Assembly (NCBI GenBank): GCA_900545785.1
Contig: URAA01000014.1
Span: forward strand, 1-18,652
Length of the DNA stretch: 18,652 nt
Direction: 5' to 3'
Source: an uncultured Dialister sp.
GTDB lineage: Bacteria > Bacillota > Negativicutes > Veillonellales > Dialisteraceae
Under the pieces are notes generated by a model, which worked only from the letters and a program-made list of their open reading frames with translations, did not search any database and was not told where the DNA came from. Shown here in pieces: positions 7,464 to 14,239 of this stretch (position 1 is its first letter; each line of letters starts with the position of its first letter). Made by a program: the position numbers and the translations under genes.

Positions 7464-8003
7464 TTATTTCTTAAACGGCATTCCGAACTGTGTCAGCATT
7501 TCACGTGCTTCTTCATCGGTTTTTGCCGTGGTTACTACAATAATATCCATACCGCGGATTTTGTCGATTTTTTCATAATCGACTTCCGGGAAAATCAGCT
7601 GTTCTTTGACACCGAATGCATAGTTGCCGCGGCCGTCAAAACTCTGTGAGCTGATTCCGCGGAAATCGCGGACACGGGGAAGTGCGATGTTAATCAGGCG
7701 ATCCAAGAATTCATACATTCTTTCGCCGCGGAGTGTAACCTTGCAGCCGAGGGGCATTCCTTCACGGATCTTCCATGCCGCCAAAGACTTGTGCGCTTTA
7801 CAAATTATCGGCTGCTGGCCGGTAATGGATGCAAGGTCGGATACTGCAGCGTCAACCGCCTTGGAATTTTCCGTAGCTTCGCCGACACCGATATTGATGA
7901 CGATCTTTTCAAGCTTCGGAATTTCCATTTCATTTTTGTAACCGAACTTTTCACGAAGGGATTTTCTGATTTCTCCCTTGTATAAATCATTTAATCTGGA
8001 CAC
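7464..8003 (-). CDS. rplE: 50S ribosomal protein L5
   Basis: L5 binds 5S rRNA in the central protuberance and touches the P-site tRNA and S13. The 179-residue protein begins with a GTG start (MSRLNDLYKGEIRKSLREKF), preceded by GGAGGATAACAA. Conserved parts include KLEKIVINIGVGEA near 30-43, ITGQQPIICKAHKSLAAWKI near 65-84, VTLRGERMYEFLDRLI near 93-108, GMDIIVVTTAKTDEEA near 152-167 and the end GMPFKK. Length is as in the family. Confidence 0.98.
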   Translation of the reverse strand: MSRLNDLYKGEIRKSLREKFGYKNEMEIPKLEKIVINIGVGEATENSKAVDAAVSDLASITGQQPIICKAHKSLAAWKIREGMPLGCKVTLRGERMYEFLDRLINIALPRVRDFRGISSQSFDGRGNYAFGVKEQLIFPEVDYEKIDKIRGMDIIVVTTAKTDEEAREMLTQFGMPFKK

Positions 8004-8023
8004 TTGTTATCCTCCTTCCCCGC

Positions 8024-8356
8024 TTACTTTGCTTTGTCTAAGAGAGCACCGCTCTTTACAGCCGCTCTGACATAAGAGCCGTCTTTCTGCTGTACTTTCT
8101 TAATGCGGGTCGGTTTCTTTGTTTCAGGGTCCAGAATCATGACCTTTGATGCATTAATGGGAGCTTCTTTTTCAATAATTCCGCCCTTCGGATTCGACTG
8201 GGTCGGTTTTGTATGTCTTTTTACAATATTAACGCCTTCGACGACCACACGGCCTTCTTTGGGCATTGCTGCTGTTATTTTTCCTTGTTTGCCTTTATCT
8301 TTACCGGAAATAACGACTACGGTATCACCGGTCTTTACATGTAATTTCTGACTCAT
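8024..8356 (-). CDS. rplX: 50S ribosomal protein L24
   Basis: L24 is an assembly initiator that binds the 5' end of 23S rRNA near the polypeptide exit tunnel. The 110-residue protein has a KOW motif near the N-terminus (GDTVVVISGKDKGKQGKI, residues 10-27). The conserved VEGVNIVKRHTKPTQ follows at about 39-53, then GGIIEKEAPINASKVMILDP near 58-77. The tail KSGALLDKAK is slightly longer than the shortest family members but ordinary. AGGAGGC lies upstream of the ATG at 8356. Confidence 0.98.
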   Translation of the reverse strand: MSQKLHVKTGDTVVVISGKDKGKQGKITAAMPKEGRVVVEGVNIVKRHTKPTQSNPKGGIIEKEAPINASKVMILDPETKKPTRIKKVQQKDGSYVRAAVKSGALLDKAK

Positions 8357-8368
8357 ATTTGCCTCCTA

Positions 8369-8737
8369 TCAGAGCACTTCCGGAGCCAGGGAAATGATCT
8401 TCATGAAATCTCTTTCACGGAGTTCTCTTGCTACCGGTCCAAATATACGTGTTCCTACCGGGCTTTTATCATCTTTTACAATGACTGCTGCGTTTTCGTC
8501 AAAACGGATATGAGAACCGTCCGGACGGCTTACGCCGCTTACGGAACGAACCACAACAGCCTTGACTACCTGGCCTTTCTTAACAACGCCGCCGGGTGAT
8601 GCATCTTTGACTGTAGCAACTACGATATCGCCGATGTTTCCGCTTCTGCGGAAGGAACCGCCCAGAACTTTGATAACCAGGATGTCCTTAGCACCGGTAT
8701 TATCTGCAACGTTGAGTCTGCTTTCCTGCTGAATCAT
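8369..8737 (-). CDS. rplN: 50S ribosomal protein L14
   Basis: L14 lies at the subunit interface, forming bridges to 16S rRNA, and is the docking site of the silencing factor RsfS in bacteria. The 122-residue product has exactly the standard length. It begins MIQQESRLNVADNTGAKDIL and contains GDIVVATVKDASPGGVVKKG near 40-59. RFDENAAVIVKDDKSPVGTR near 78-97 and FGPVARELRERDFMKIISLA near 99-118 follow. The Shine-Dalgarno GGAGG lies about nine bases before the ATG at 8737. Confidence 0.98.
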   Translation of the reverse strand: MIQQESRLNVADNTGAKDILVIKVLGGSFRRSGNIGDIVVATVKDASPGGVVKKGQVVKAVVVRSVSGVSRPDGSHIRFDENAAVIVKDDKSPVGTRIFGPVARELRERDFMKIISLAPEVL

Positions 8738-8770
8738 CGTGCCAATCCTCCTATATCATTATCTCTATTA

Positions 8771-9031
8771 TTAATCCTGACGGGCAACGATTTTCTCGAC
8801 TCTCCAACGCTTTTCACGAGAAAGCGGGCGAGTTTCGACGATGCGGACGGTATCACCGACGCGGCATTCGTTGTTTTCGTCATGGGCTTTGAATTTGGTT
8901 GTGGTATTGATACCCTTTTTATAAAGTTTGTGGGGAACTTTGCGTTCTACGGCAACTACGACGGTTTTATCCATCTTGTCGCTTACAACGATTCCCTGGC
9001 GCACTTTGCGCAGATTTCTTTCTTCTGCCAT
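8771..9031 (-). CDS. rpsQ: 30S ribosomal protein S17
   Basis: S17 is an OB-fold primary binder of the 5' domain of 16S rRNA. The 86-residue product begins MAEERNLRKVRQGIVVSDKM, then DKTVVVAVERKVPHKLYKKG near 21-40. The signature GDTVRIVETRPLSREKRWRV spans about 59-78. It ends EKIVARQD. It follows rpmC by 24 bases, with AAGGAGG before the ATG at 9031, and lies in the standard order rpmC-rpsQ-rplN. Confidence 0.98.
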   Translation of the reverse strand: MAEERNLRKVRQGIVVSDKMDKTVVVAVERKVPHKLYKKGINTTTKFKAHDENNECRVGDTVRIVETRPLSREKRWRVEKIVARQD

Positions 9032-9055
9032 GAGATCCTCCTTATGGAATTACTG

Positions 9056-9262
9056 TTATGCCTTTTTGGCAGCCTTCAATTCTTCTTCGCGCTGCACGGT
9101 CTTGATCCTTGCGATGTCTTTCTTTACTTCATGGATACGCATCGGATTTTCAAGCTGACCGGTAGCGAGTTGAAAACGGAGGTTGAACAGTTCTTCCTTT
9201 AAGCCGGCAACCTTTTCAATTCTTTCTGCAGTGCTCAGGTTACGAATTTCATTAACCTTCAT
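9056..9262 (-). CDS. rpmC: 50S ribosomal protein L29
   Basis: L29 is a small helical hairpin protein at the polypeptide exit, next to L23, where trigger factor and SRP dock. The 68-residue product begins MKVNEIRNLSTAERIEKVAG and has the family core ELFNLRFQLATGQLENPMRI near 24-43. The lysine-rich tail is usual. An in-frame GTG three codons upstream (9271) is possible but lies inside the end of rplP. The ATG at 9262 is chosen because MKVNEIR is the family start and AGGTGA precedes it. One base separates it from the rplP TAA stop, which suggests re-initiation coupling. Confidence 0.95.
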   Translation of the reverse strand: MKVNEIRNLSTAERIEKVAGLKEELFNLRFQLATGQLENPMRIHEVKKDIARIKTVQREEELKAAKKA

Positions 9263-9263
9263 T

Positions 9264-9689
9264 TTATTCACCTGCCACTTCTTGACCTTTAACTACAAAT
9301 TTTGTTTTAATCGGCAGCTTGTTGCCTGCAAGTCGCATAGCTTCTTTTGCCGCTTCTACGGAAATACCGCCCATTTCGAACATAATGCGTCCCGGTTTTA
9401 CTACGGCTACCCAGTATTCAACCGAGCCTTTGCCGGAACCCTGACGAGTACCGATCGGTTTGGATGTGACCGGTTTGTCCGGGAAAATCTTAATCCATAC
9501 TTTGCCGCCACGTTTTGTATAACGTGTCATTGCAATACGGGCTGCTTCGATCTGACGGCTGGTGATCCATGACGGTTCCATTGCCATCAGGCCGAATTCA
9601 CCATAAGTAACGGTGGTTCCACGATGTGCTCTGCCTTTCATACGGCCGCGGAACTGCTTACGGTACTTTGTACGTTTCGGAATTAACAT
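9264..9689 (-). CDS. rplP: 50S ribosomal protein L16
   Basis: L16 lies at the base of the central protuberance near the A-site tRNA and is a late assembly protein important for peptidyl-transferase activity. The 141-residue protein begins MLIPKRTKYRKQFRGRMKGR. It has the conserved arginine loop in SRQIEAARIAMTRYTKRGGK (44-63), then VWIKIFPDKPVTSKPIGTRQGSGKG, given here in shortened terms as the 64-88 block. Its end contains KLPIKTKFV. Its ATG shares a base with the rpsC stop (TGATG), so it is translationally coupled to rpsC. Confidence 0.98.
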   Translation of the reverse strand: MLIPKRTKYRKQFRGRMKGRAHRGTTVTYGEFGLMAMEPSWITSRQIEAARIAMTRYTKRGGKVWIKIFPDKPVTSKPIGTRQGSGKGSVEYWVAVVKPGRIMFEMGGISVEAAKEAMRLAGNKLPIKTKFVVKGQEVAGE

Positions 9690-10474
9690 CAGGAATCACT
9701 CCTTTCGGAACGTTCTGCACGTTCTGCATTTCTCGGTCTGCGTTCTCTGCGATCGCCTCTGCGGCCGCCTCTTCTGTTGCCGCCGTTTTCGTGACGGTTG
9801 CCCCGATCTTTGCTTGTACGAACGTTTTCTGTTTCTTCAACGGTCTGGCCCGGTGCGAGTTCGCCCTTGTAGATCCAAACCTTAATACCAATGGCACCAT
9901 AAGTGGTGTGTGCCGTTGCTGTAGCGTAATCAATATTGGCACGGAGCGTCTGAAGCGGAATCGACCCTTCGCGATAGCTTTCGCTGCGGGCAATTTCCGC
10001 GCCGCCCAAACGGCCGGATACGGCTACTTTGATTCCCTTGGCGCCCATGCGCATCGTTCTGCCTACAGCCTGTTTTACTGCACGGCGGAATCCGATACGT
10101 TTTTCCAGCTGGGAAGCAATATTTTCCCCGACGAGAAGAGCGCTCATGTCTATCGATTTGATTTCAAGGATATCAATATCGACTTCTTTGTCGGTAACAG
10201 CCTTGAGAGCTTTTTTAATATCTTCAATACCTGTGCCGCCGCGGCCGATAACCATGCCCGGCTTTGCGGTGTAGATAGCAACTTTGATTCTGCTTCCCAC
10301 ACGCTTAATGCCGATTTTGGAAATGCCTGCATCAAACAGGTGTTTCTTCAAAAACTGGCGTATTTTGGCATCTTCCACGAGCAATGCAGCATAATCTTTT
10401 TCTGCAAACCATTTGGAATCCCAATCATTGATTACGCCTACACGCATTCCATGCGGATTAACTTTCTGACCCAA
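9689..10474 (-). CDS. rpsC: 30S ribosomal protein S3 with long arginine-rich tail
   Basis: S3 lies at the mRNA entry of the 30S head and takes part in mRNA helicase activity and start selection. The start is a TTG at 10474, since MGQKVNPHGMRVGVINDW is the family N-terminus and GGAGGG lies just upstream. The type II KH domain has GMVIGRGG at 73-80, and the C-terminal domain has GRLGGAEIARSESYREG near 154-170. After about residue 214 comes a low-complexity tail of roughly 45 residues built of Arg, Gly, Asn, Glu and Asp (for example GNRRGGRRGDRRERRPRN), ending in serine-rich repeats. Total length is 261 residues, longer than the roughly 220 usual in Firmicutes. Confidence 0.97.
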   Translation of the reverse strand: MGQKVNPHGMRVGVINDWDSKWFAEKDYAALLVEDAKIRQFLKKHLFDAGISKIGIKRVGSRIKVAIYTAKPGMVIGRGGTGIEDIKKALKAVTDKEVDIDILEIKSIDMSALLVGENIASQLEKRIGFRRAVKQAVGRTMRMGAKGIKVAVSGRLGGAEIARSESYREGSIPLQTLRANIDYATATAHTTYGAIGIKVWIYKGELAPGQTVEETENVRTSKDRGNRHENGGNRRGGRRGDRRERRPRNAERAERSERSDS

Positions 10475-10492
10475 AACGTTTCCCTCCTTCGA

Positions 10493-10828
10493 TTATTCTC
10501 TTTCAGAAACTTTTACCGTCAGTGTGCTGGTACGTTTCATAATCCCGAAAGCCTGTCCACGAGAACGTGGGTGCACGCGCTTCATAATCGGGCCTGCATC
10601 TACGAAAATCGTAGAGATATATAAACTGTCAATATTCATATTGTTATTGTTTTCTGCATTTGCCATGGCGCTTCTCAATGTTTTTTCTACAACAATGGAG
10701 GCTGCCTTAGGCGTATTGCGCAGAATTGCAAGTGCTTCGCCGGCATTCTTGCCACGAACGAGGTCGGCAACGATGCGGACCTTACGGGGAGAAATGCGGA
10801 CGTTTCTTGAAATAGCCTGTACTTCCAT
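10493..10828 (-). CDS. rplV: 50S ribosomal protein L22
   Basis: L22 has a globular domain at the outer surface and a beta-hairpin that reaches into the exit tunnel, where macrolide resistance and nascent-chain stalling map. The 111-residue protein begins MEVQAISRNVRISPRKVRIV, with VRGKNAGEALAILRNTPKAA near 24-43. The tunnel hairpin region DAGPIMKRVHPRSRGQAFGI (77-96) looks wild-type by eye. It follows rpsS by 14 bases, with GGGAGG before the ATG at 10828. Confidence 0.98.
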   Translation of the reverse strand: MEVQAISRNVRISPRKVRIVADLVRGKNAGEALAILRNTPKAASIVVEKTLRSAMANAENNNNMNIDSLYISTIFVDAGPIMKRVHPRSRGQAFGIMKRTSTLTVKVSERE

Positions 10829-10842
10829 CTTAATCCTCCCTG

Positions 10843-11109
10843 TTATTTATCGCTCTTGTTGTGGCCCTTGAATGTACGGGTCGGAGCGAATTCGCCAAGT
10901 TTATGGCCAACCATATCTTCAGTGACATATACCGGTACGTGTTTTCTTCCGTCGTGAATCGCAATTGTATGACCTACGAAACTCGGCAGGATGGTAGAAG
11001 CACGGGACCAGGTTTTTACAATTTTCTTTTCGTTGGACTCGTTCATGGCATCAATCTTTTTAACAAGAGAGAATGCGACGAACGGACCTTTTTTTACAGA
11101 TCTGGACAC
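10843..11109 (-). CDS. rpsS: 30S ribosomal protein S19
   Basis: S19 lies in the 30S head, pairs with S13 and contacts the A-site region and the intersubunit bridge. It uses a GTG start at 11109, with GGAGGAG upstream, and begins MSRSVKKGPFVAFSLVKKID. The conserved TWSRASTILPSFVGHTIAIH is near 33-52 and EFAPTRTFKGHNKSDK is at the end. At 88 residues it is a few residues shorter at the C-terminus than the usual 92-93. The core RNA-binding sequence is intact. Confidence 0.98.
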   Translation of the reverse strand: MSRSVKKGPFVAFSLVKKIDAMNESNEKKIVKTWSRASTILPSFVGHTIAIHDGRKHVPVYVTEDMVGHKLGEFAPTRTFKGHNKSDK

Positions 11110-11126
11110 TTTTACTCCTCCTTATC

Positions 11127-11954
11127 TTACTTGCGTCTCTTAACAATCAGTTTAGTGGACGCTTTCTTGTTGTCGCGGGTCTTCACGCCGTAAGCGGGTT
11201 TGCCCCAAGGTGTAACAGGACGCTTACGTCCGACAGGAGACTTGCCTTCGCCGCCGCCATGGGGATGGTCATTCGGGTTCATTACGACACCGCGGGTAGC
11301 GGGACGGACACCGAGCCAGCGATTTCTTCCTGCTTTACCGATAGTCATATTTTCATGATCTTCATTTCCTACGACACCGATGGTAGCACGGCAGCGGATA
11401 TGTACTCTTCTGAGTTCTCCGCTGGGGAGACGGAGGAGTGCATGATCTCCTTCTTTAGCCATAAGCTGTGCACTTGCACCGGCGGAACGAACCATCTGTC
11501 CGCCTTTGCCTATTTTTAATTCCACATTATGTACAACCGTACCGAGGGGAATATTGGTGAAAGGAAGGCAGTTACCTACCTTAATATCCGATTCGGGACC
11601 GCTGGTAACCACATCTCCGACTTTGAGTCCTTTCGGAGCAAGGATATAGCGCTTTTCTCCGTCTACATAGTGGAGAAGAGCGATACGGCAGGTACGGTTC
11701 GGATCGTATTCGATCGTTGCCACCTTAGCCGGAATATTATCTTTCGTTCTCTTGAAATCGATAATTCTGTACTGACGTTTGTGACCGCCGCCCTGATGAC
11801 GGACAGTCATTTTACCGGAGCCGTTGCGACCACCGTGGTTATGAACAGGAGCCAGAAGAGATTTTTCCGGTCTGTCTGTTGTAATTTCATCAAAGGTGGA
11901 TACAGTCATCTGACGGCGTCCGGGGGTGTACGGTTTAAATGATTTATAAGCCAT
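11127..11954 (-). CDS. rplB: 50S ribosomal protein L2
   Basis: L2 is a primary 23S rRNA-binding protein needed for subunit association and peptidyl-transferase activity. The 275-residue protein begins MAYKSFKPYTPGRRQMTVST and contains GRNGSGKMTVRHQGGGHKRQ near 43-62. The conserved loop VVMNPNDHPHGGGEGKSPVG is near 223-242 and includes the essential histidine of the HPHGGGEG motif. The C-terminus is KASTKLIVKRRK. GGAGTAATAT precedes the ATG at 11954. Length and order are standard. Confidence 0.98.
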   Translation of the reverse strand: MAYKSFKPYTPGRRQMTVSTFDEITTDRPEKSLLAPVHNHGGRNGSGKMTVRHQGGGHKRQYRIIDFKRTKDNIPAKVATIEYDPNRTCRIALLHYVDGEKRYILAPKGLKVGDVVTSGPESDIKVGNCLPFTNIPLGTVVHNVELKIGKGGQMVRSAGASAQLMAKEGDHALLRLPSGELRRVHIRCRATIGVVGNEDHENMTIGKAGRNRWLGVRPATRGVVMNPNDHPHGGGEGKSPVGRKRPVTPWGKPAYGVKTRDNKKASTKLIVKRRK

Positions 11955-11970
11955 TTATATTACTCCTCCC

Positions 11971-12252
11971 TTACGCTTCGAAGAGTTCAATCGTTTCTCC
12001 CGGTTTGAGAGTAACAATTGCTTTCTTCCAATCACTGCGACGGCCCTGAGTACGACCCAGACGTTTTACTTTTCCTTCATAACGCATGGTATTCACAGCC
12101 TGTACTTTTACTTTGAAAATCTGTTCCACCGCTTGGCGAATTTCAATTTTCGTTACATTGAGGGGCACACGGAATGTATATTTTCCTTCTTCCATCAAAG
12201 CGGTGGTTTTTTCCGTTATAATCGGACGAATGAGGATATCACGTGCTTCCAT
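11971..12252 (-). CDS. rplW: 50S ribosomal protein L23
   Basis: L23 lies at the polypeptide exit and is the main docking site for trigger factor and SRP. The 93-residue protein begins MEARDILIRPIITEKTTALM. It has the conserved KIEIRQAVEQIFKVKVQAVN near 35-54 and the flexible RNA-binding loop RLGRTQGRRSDWKKAIVTLK near 65-84. The ATG at 12252 shares a base with the TAA stop of rplD (TAATG), so the genes overlap by one base, and GAGGTACTTGC upstream serves as ribosome binding site inside rplD. Confidence 0.98.
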   Translation of the reverse strand: MEARDILIRPIITEKTTALMEEGKYTFRVPLNVTKIEIRQAVEQIFKVKVQAVNTMRYEGKVKRLGRTQGRRSDWKKAIVTLKPGETIELFEA

Positions 12253-12878
12253 TATGCAAGTACCTCCTCAATTTTTTCTACTGCATCCTTTGTCAGGAAT
12301 AATTTGGTGTAATGAACCAAGTCGTAAATGTTAATACCGCTCGGTGCATAAGCTTTCACACCGGGAATATTGCGCGCGCTGAGAACGGTGTTCTCGGAAG
12401 CGGTGCCTCCGTCAACGATAAGCGCTTTCCCCGTCACATCAAAAGAAGCAAGCATTTTTACAACTTCTTTTGTTTTCGGTGCTTCGAAATTAATAGCATC
12501 GACAACAATCAATTCATTGGCACGAAGCTTTTCGCTCAGTGCAGATTTTACTGCCAGCTGACGTGCCTTTCTGGGCATGTCTTTAGCATGGCTTCTGGGC
12601 TGCGGTCCGAATACGGTGCCGCCGCCGACCCAAAGTGGAGATCTGATGGATCCGACTCTGGCACGGCCTGTGCCTTTCTGTTTCCATGGTTTCCTGCCGC
12701 CGCCGCGTACAAGGCCTCTGGTTTTTGTGGCATGGGTGCCGAGGCGTTCATTTGCCATCTGACGCACCACTGCCTGGTGAATAACAGCTTCGTTGTATTC
12801 TACTCCGAACACGCCGTCATTCAACTCTATCTCACCGGCTGCCTGGCCGGCAACATTATACAGTGTTACTTTCGGCAT
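12252..12878 (-). CDS. rplD: 50S ribosomal protein L4
   Basis: L4 has a globular domain and a long loop that lines the exit tunnel. In E. coli it also represses its own S10 operon by binding the leader RNA. The 208-residue sequence has the tunnel loop with GGGRKPWKQKGTGRARVGSI near 60-79 and PRSHAKDMPRKARQLAVKSA near 93-112. No erythromycin-resistance-like gap is evident by eye. Since the leader of this operon is structured, the same kind of autoregulation is conceivable but not shown. GGGAGG lies before the ATG at 12878. Confidence 0.98.
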   Translation of the reverse strand: MPKVTLYNVAGQAAGEIELNDGVFGVEYNEAVIHQAVVRQMANERLGTHATKTRGLVRGGGRKPWKQKGTGRARVGSIRSPLWVGGGTVFGPQPRSHAKDMPRKARQLAVKSALSEKLRANELIVVDAINFEAPKTKEVVKMLASFDVTGKALIVDGGTASENTVLSARNIPGVKAYAPSGINIYDLVHYTKLFLTKDAVEKIEEVLA

Positions 12879-12929
12879 TGAGATGTTCCTCCCTTACATA
12901 AGAACAATTTTCTGTTGTTCCGGACAATA

Positions 12930-13571
12930 TTATTTGGAAGACTTGACAGCAGTCTTCACCATGACGAGGCTTCCCTTGGCACCGGGAATCCCGCCTTTAA
13001 CCAGCAGAATGTTTCGACCTGTATCGATTCTTACCACTTCCAAGTTCTGAACCGTTACTCTGTCGCCACCCAGCTGTCCAGGCATTTTCTTGCCTTTAAA
13101 CACCTTTCCGCCGCCACCGGACATACGTGCTCCCAAAGAAGCGGTCTGACGATGGTTTTTGGAGCCGTGGCTTTCCGGCCCGCGCTGATGATTCCAACGT
13201 TTAATGGTTCCTGCAAAGCCTTTGCCTCTGCTGGTTCCGACAACGTCGACAATCTCGCCTGCTGCGAAGATATCGGCAGCCAGAGTTTGGCCGACCGTGT
13301 ATTCCGGCTTTTCAGCCAATCTGAATTCACGGAGATGTTTCACCGGGTCAACGCCCGCTTTTTCAAACTGCCCTTTAACCGGTTTCGTCAAATGTTTTTC
13401 TTTAACGGCACCGTAACCGAGCTGTACTGCATTATAGCCGTCGGATTCAACGGTTTTTACAGCGGTAACCACATTCGGCAGAACTTCTACGACAGTTACC
13501 GGAACCAGGTCGCCGTTTTCGGCAAATACCTGGGACATTCCTAATTTTGTTCCCAAAATAGCTTTAGACAT
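12930..13571 (-). CDS. rplC: 50S ribosomal protein L3
   Basis: L3 starts 50S assembly and reaches with an extended loop toward the peptidyl-transferase centre. The 213-residue product begins MSKAILGTKLGMSQVFAENG. It holds the conserved DVVGTSRGKGFAGTIKRWNH near 111-130, RGPESHGSKNHRQTASLGAR near 133-152, and KKMPGQLGGDRVTVQNLEVV near 163-182. That region includes the glutamine methylated by PrmB in proteobacteria. AAGGAGGTGCAAAG precedes its ATG, and it lies 12 bases after rpsJ. Confidence 0.98.
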   Translation of the reverse strand: MSKAILGTKLGMSQVFAENGDLVPVTVVEVLPNVVTAVKTVESDGYNAVQLGYGAVKEKHLTKPVKGQFEKAGVDPVKHLREFRLAEKPEYTVGQTLAADIFAAGEIVDVVGTSRGKGFAGTIKRWNHQRGPESHGSKNHRQTASLGARMSGGGGKVFKGKKMPGQLGGDRVTVQNLEVVRIDTGRNILLVKGGIPGAKGSLVMVKTAVKSSK

Positions 13572-13583
13572 CTTTGCACCTCC

Positions 13584-13895
13584 TTACACTTTAATTTCAA
13601 TGCTGACGCCGGCCGGTAATTCCAGTCTCATCAGCGCATCCGCCGTTTTCTTGGACGGATCGAGGATGTCAATCAATCTTTTGTGAATACGCATTTCGAA
13701 CTGTTCACGGCTGTCTTTGTTGACATGGGGTGAACGAAGAATGGTGTAAACATTCCGTTCCGTGGGAAGCGGAATGGGCCCGGAGACGCCGGATCCTGTT
13801 CTTTTGGCGGTCTCCACGATTTTCGCCGCACTCTGATCAACTGCTTTGTGATCGTAGCCTTTCAGGCGAATTCTGATTTTTTCCTGTTTCGACAT
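13584..13895 (-). CDS. rpsJ: 30S ribosomal protein S10, first gene of the operon
   Basis: S10 lies in the 30S head and also works as the transcription elongation factor NusE with NusB in antitermination. The 103-residue protein begins MSKQEKIRIRLKGYDHKAVD. It has the conserved SGVSGPIPLPTERNVYTILR near 34-53, SPHVNKDSREQFEMRIHKRL near 54-73, and the end LPAGVSIEIKV. TAGGAGGTTAAGCAGT precedes the ATG at 13895, so initiation should be strong. No tuf, fusA, rpsG or rpsL lies upstream. Instead there is a 488-base noncoding region with its own promoters. Confidence 0.98.
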   Translation of the reverse strand: MSKQEKIRIRLKGYDHKAVDQSAAKIVETAKRTGSGVSGPIPLPTERNVYTILRSPHVNKDSREQFEMRIHKRLIDILDPSKKTADALMRLELPAGVSIEIKV

Positions 13896-13912
13896 ACTGC
13901 TTAACCTCCTAC

Positions 13913-14009
13913 GTTCATTTCATGAATGAACTGCTCCGTGGAAATTTCCCTGCAGGGCAGGCCACCTTCCACTTCATAGTTTTTTTAAACCTCTTATTCA
14001 GAGCCCTGC
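13913..14009 (-). promoter_or_regulatory. Structured RNA leader of rpsJ with alternative pairings
   Basis: On the minus strand the leader contains an outer stem GTGGAA/TTCCAC (13972-13967 with 13943-13938) enclosing CCTGC-CCT-GCAGG. Next comes a seven-pair hairpin GTTCATT-CATGA-AATGAAC (13931-13913) right before the Shine-Dalgarno. Upstream, GCAGGGC at 14009-14003 is an exact complement of GCCCTGC at 13958-13952, which lies inside the first hairpin. Both pairings cannot form at once, a pattern typical of switching leaders. Autoregulation by a ribosomal protein such as L4 is the obvious idea from E. coli, but I cannot match the fold to the known S10 leader. Confidence 0.45.
13915..13977 (-). 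CDS. Possible 20-codon upstream peptide before rpsJ
   Basis: An ATG at 13977 opens a frame of 20 codons (MKWKVACPAG, then KFPRSSSFMK) that ends in TGA 19 bases before rpsJ. A weak GAGG lies 12 bases before the ATG, a rather long spacing. The frame covers almost all of the hairpin region of the leader, and its stop lies inside the last hairpin. Ribosomes on this frame would therefore open the leader structures. It could equally be an accident of a conserved RNA. I do not recognise the peptide. Confidence 0.2.
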   Translation of the reverse strand: MKWKVACPAGKFPRSSSFMK

Positions 14010-14040
14010 CACGGCCCTTCCTAAAACGTTCAGCCTTTAA

Positions 14041-14069
14041 ATAATACTATCTCAGGGAAGTATATGCAA
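14041..14069 (-). promoter_or_regulatory. Candidate proximal promoter of the S10 operon
   Basis: On the minus strand, TTGCAT (14069-14064) and TATTAT (14046-14041) are separated by exactly 17 bases. The -10 box matches five of six consensus positions, while the -35 box matches only its TTG. Transcription would start near 14034 and give a leader of about 140 bases that contains the alternative pairings. Base content and position are right for a SigA-type promoter. The alternative is that only the upstream extended -10 promoter is used. Confidence 0.5.
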
Positions 14070-14194
14070 CTATTTTATAAAAAGTTTATATTTTACTTTT
14101 TCATGCTATAAACACCGATGAAATCTCACTTTTCTTTTAACAGCTTTTTTCGATATGGCAATAACACGCTCCCGTGTGTGTACTATACTTTCCC

Positions 14195-14224
14195 ATTATA
14201 TCATAAATATTTATAAACTTTGAA
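14195..14224 (-). promoter_or_regulatory. Candidate distal promoter, extended -10
   Basis: The minus strand reads TGATATAAT (14203-14195), a perfect extended -10 element (TGnTATAAT). A -35-like TTCAAA lies 18 bases upstream (14224-14219). Transcription would start near 14188, just before a short ACACG-GGAG-CGTGT hairpin. This is the best-scoring promoter by eye in the control region. The -35 box falls inside an inverted repeat that could be a regulator site. Confidence 0.6.
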
Positions 14225-14239
14225 ATAAATCCTTTCAAA
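14219..14239. repeat. Inverted repeat over the -35 region, candidate operator
   Basis: TTTGAAA and TTTCAAA form a perfect seven-base inverted repeat with a seven-base AT-rich spacer, 21 bases in all. One arm coincides with the -35 hexamer of the distal S10 promoter. A dimeric DNA-binding protein bound here would compete with RNA polymerase. In AT-rich DNA such repeats also arise by chance, so the assignment is tentative. Confidence 0.35.

Noticed and set aside
9626..10624. 332-codon plus-strand frame opposite rpsC
   Set aside because: Antisense shadow of rpsC and rplV. Length comes from the codon bias of the real strand.
13938..13986. Hairpin followed by seven Ts on the plus strand, looking like a plus-strand terminator
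   Set aside because: No plus-strand gene leads into it. The same bases are better explained as the rpsJ leader on the other strand.
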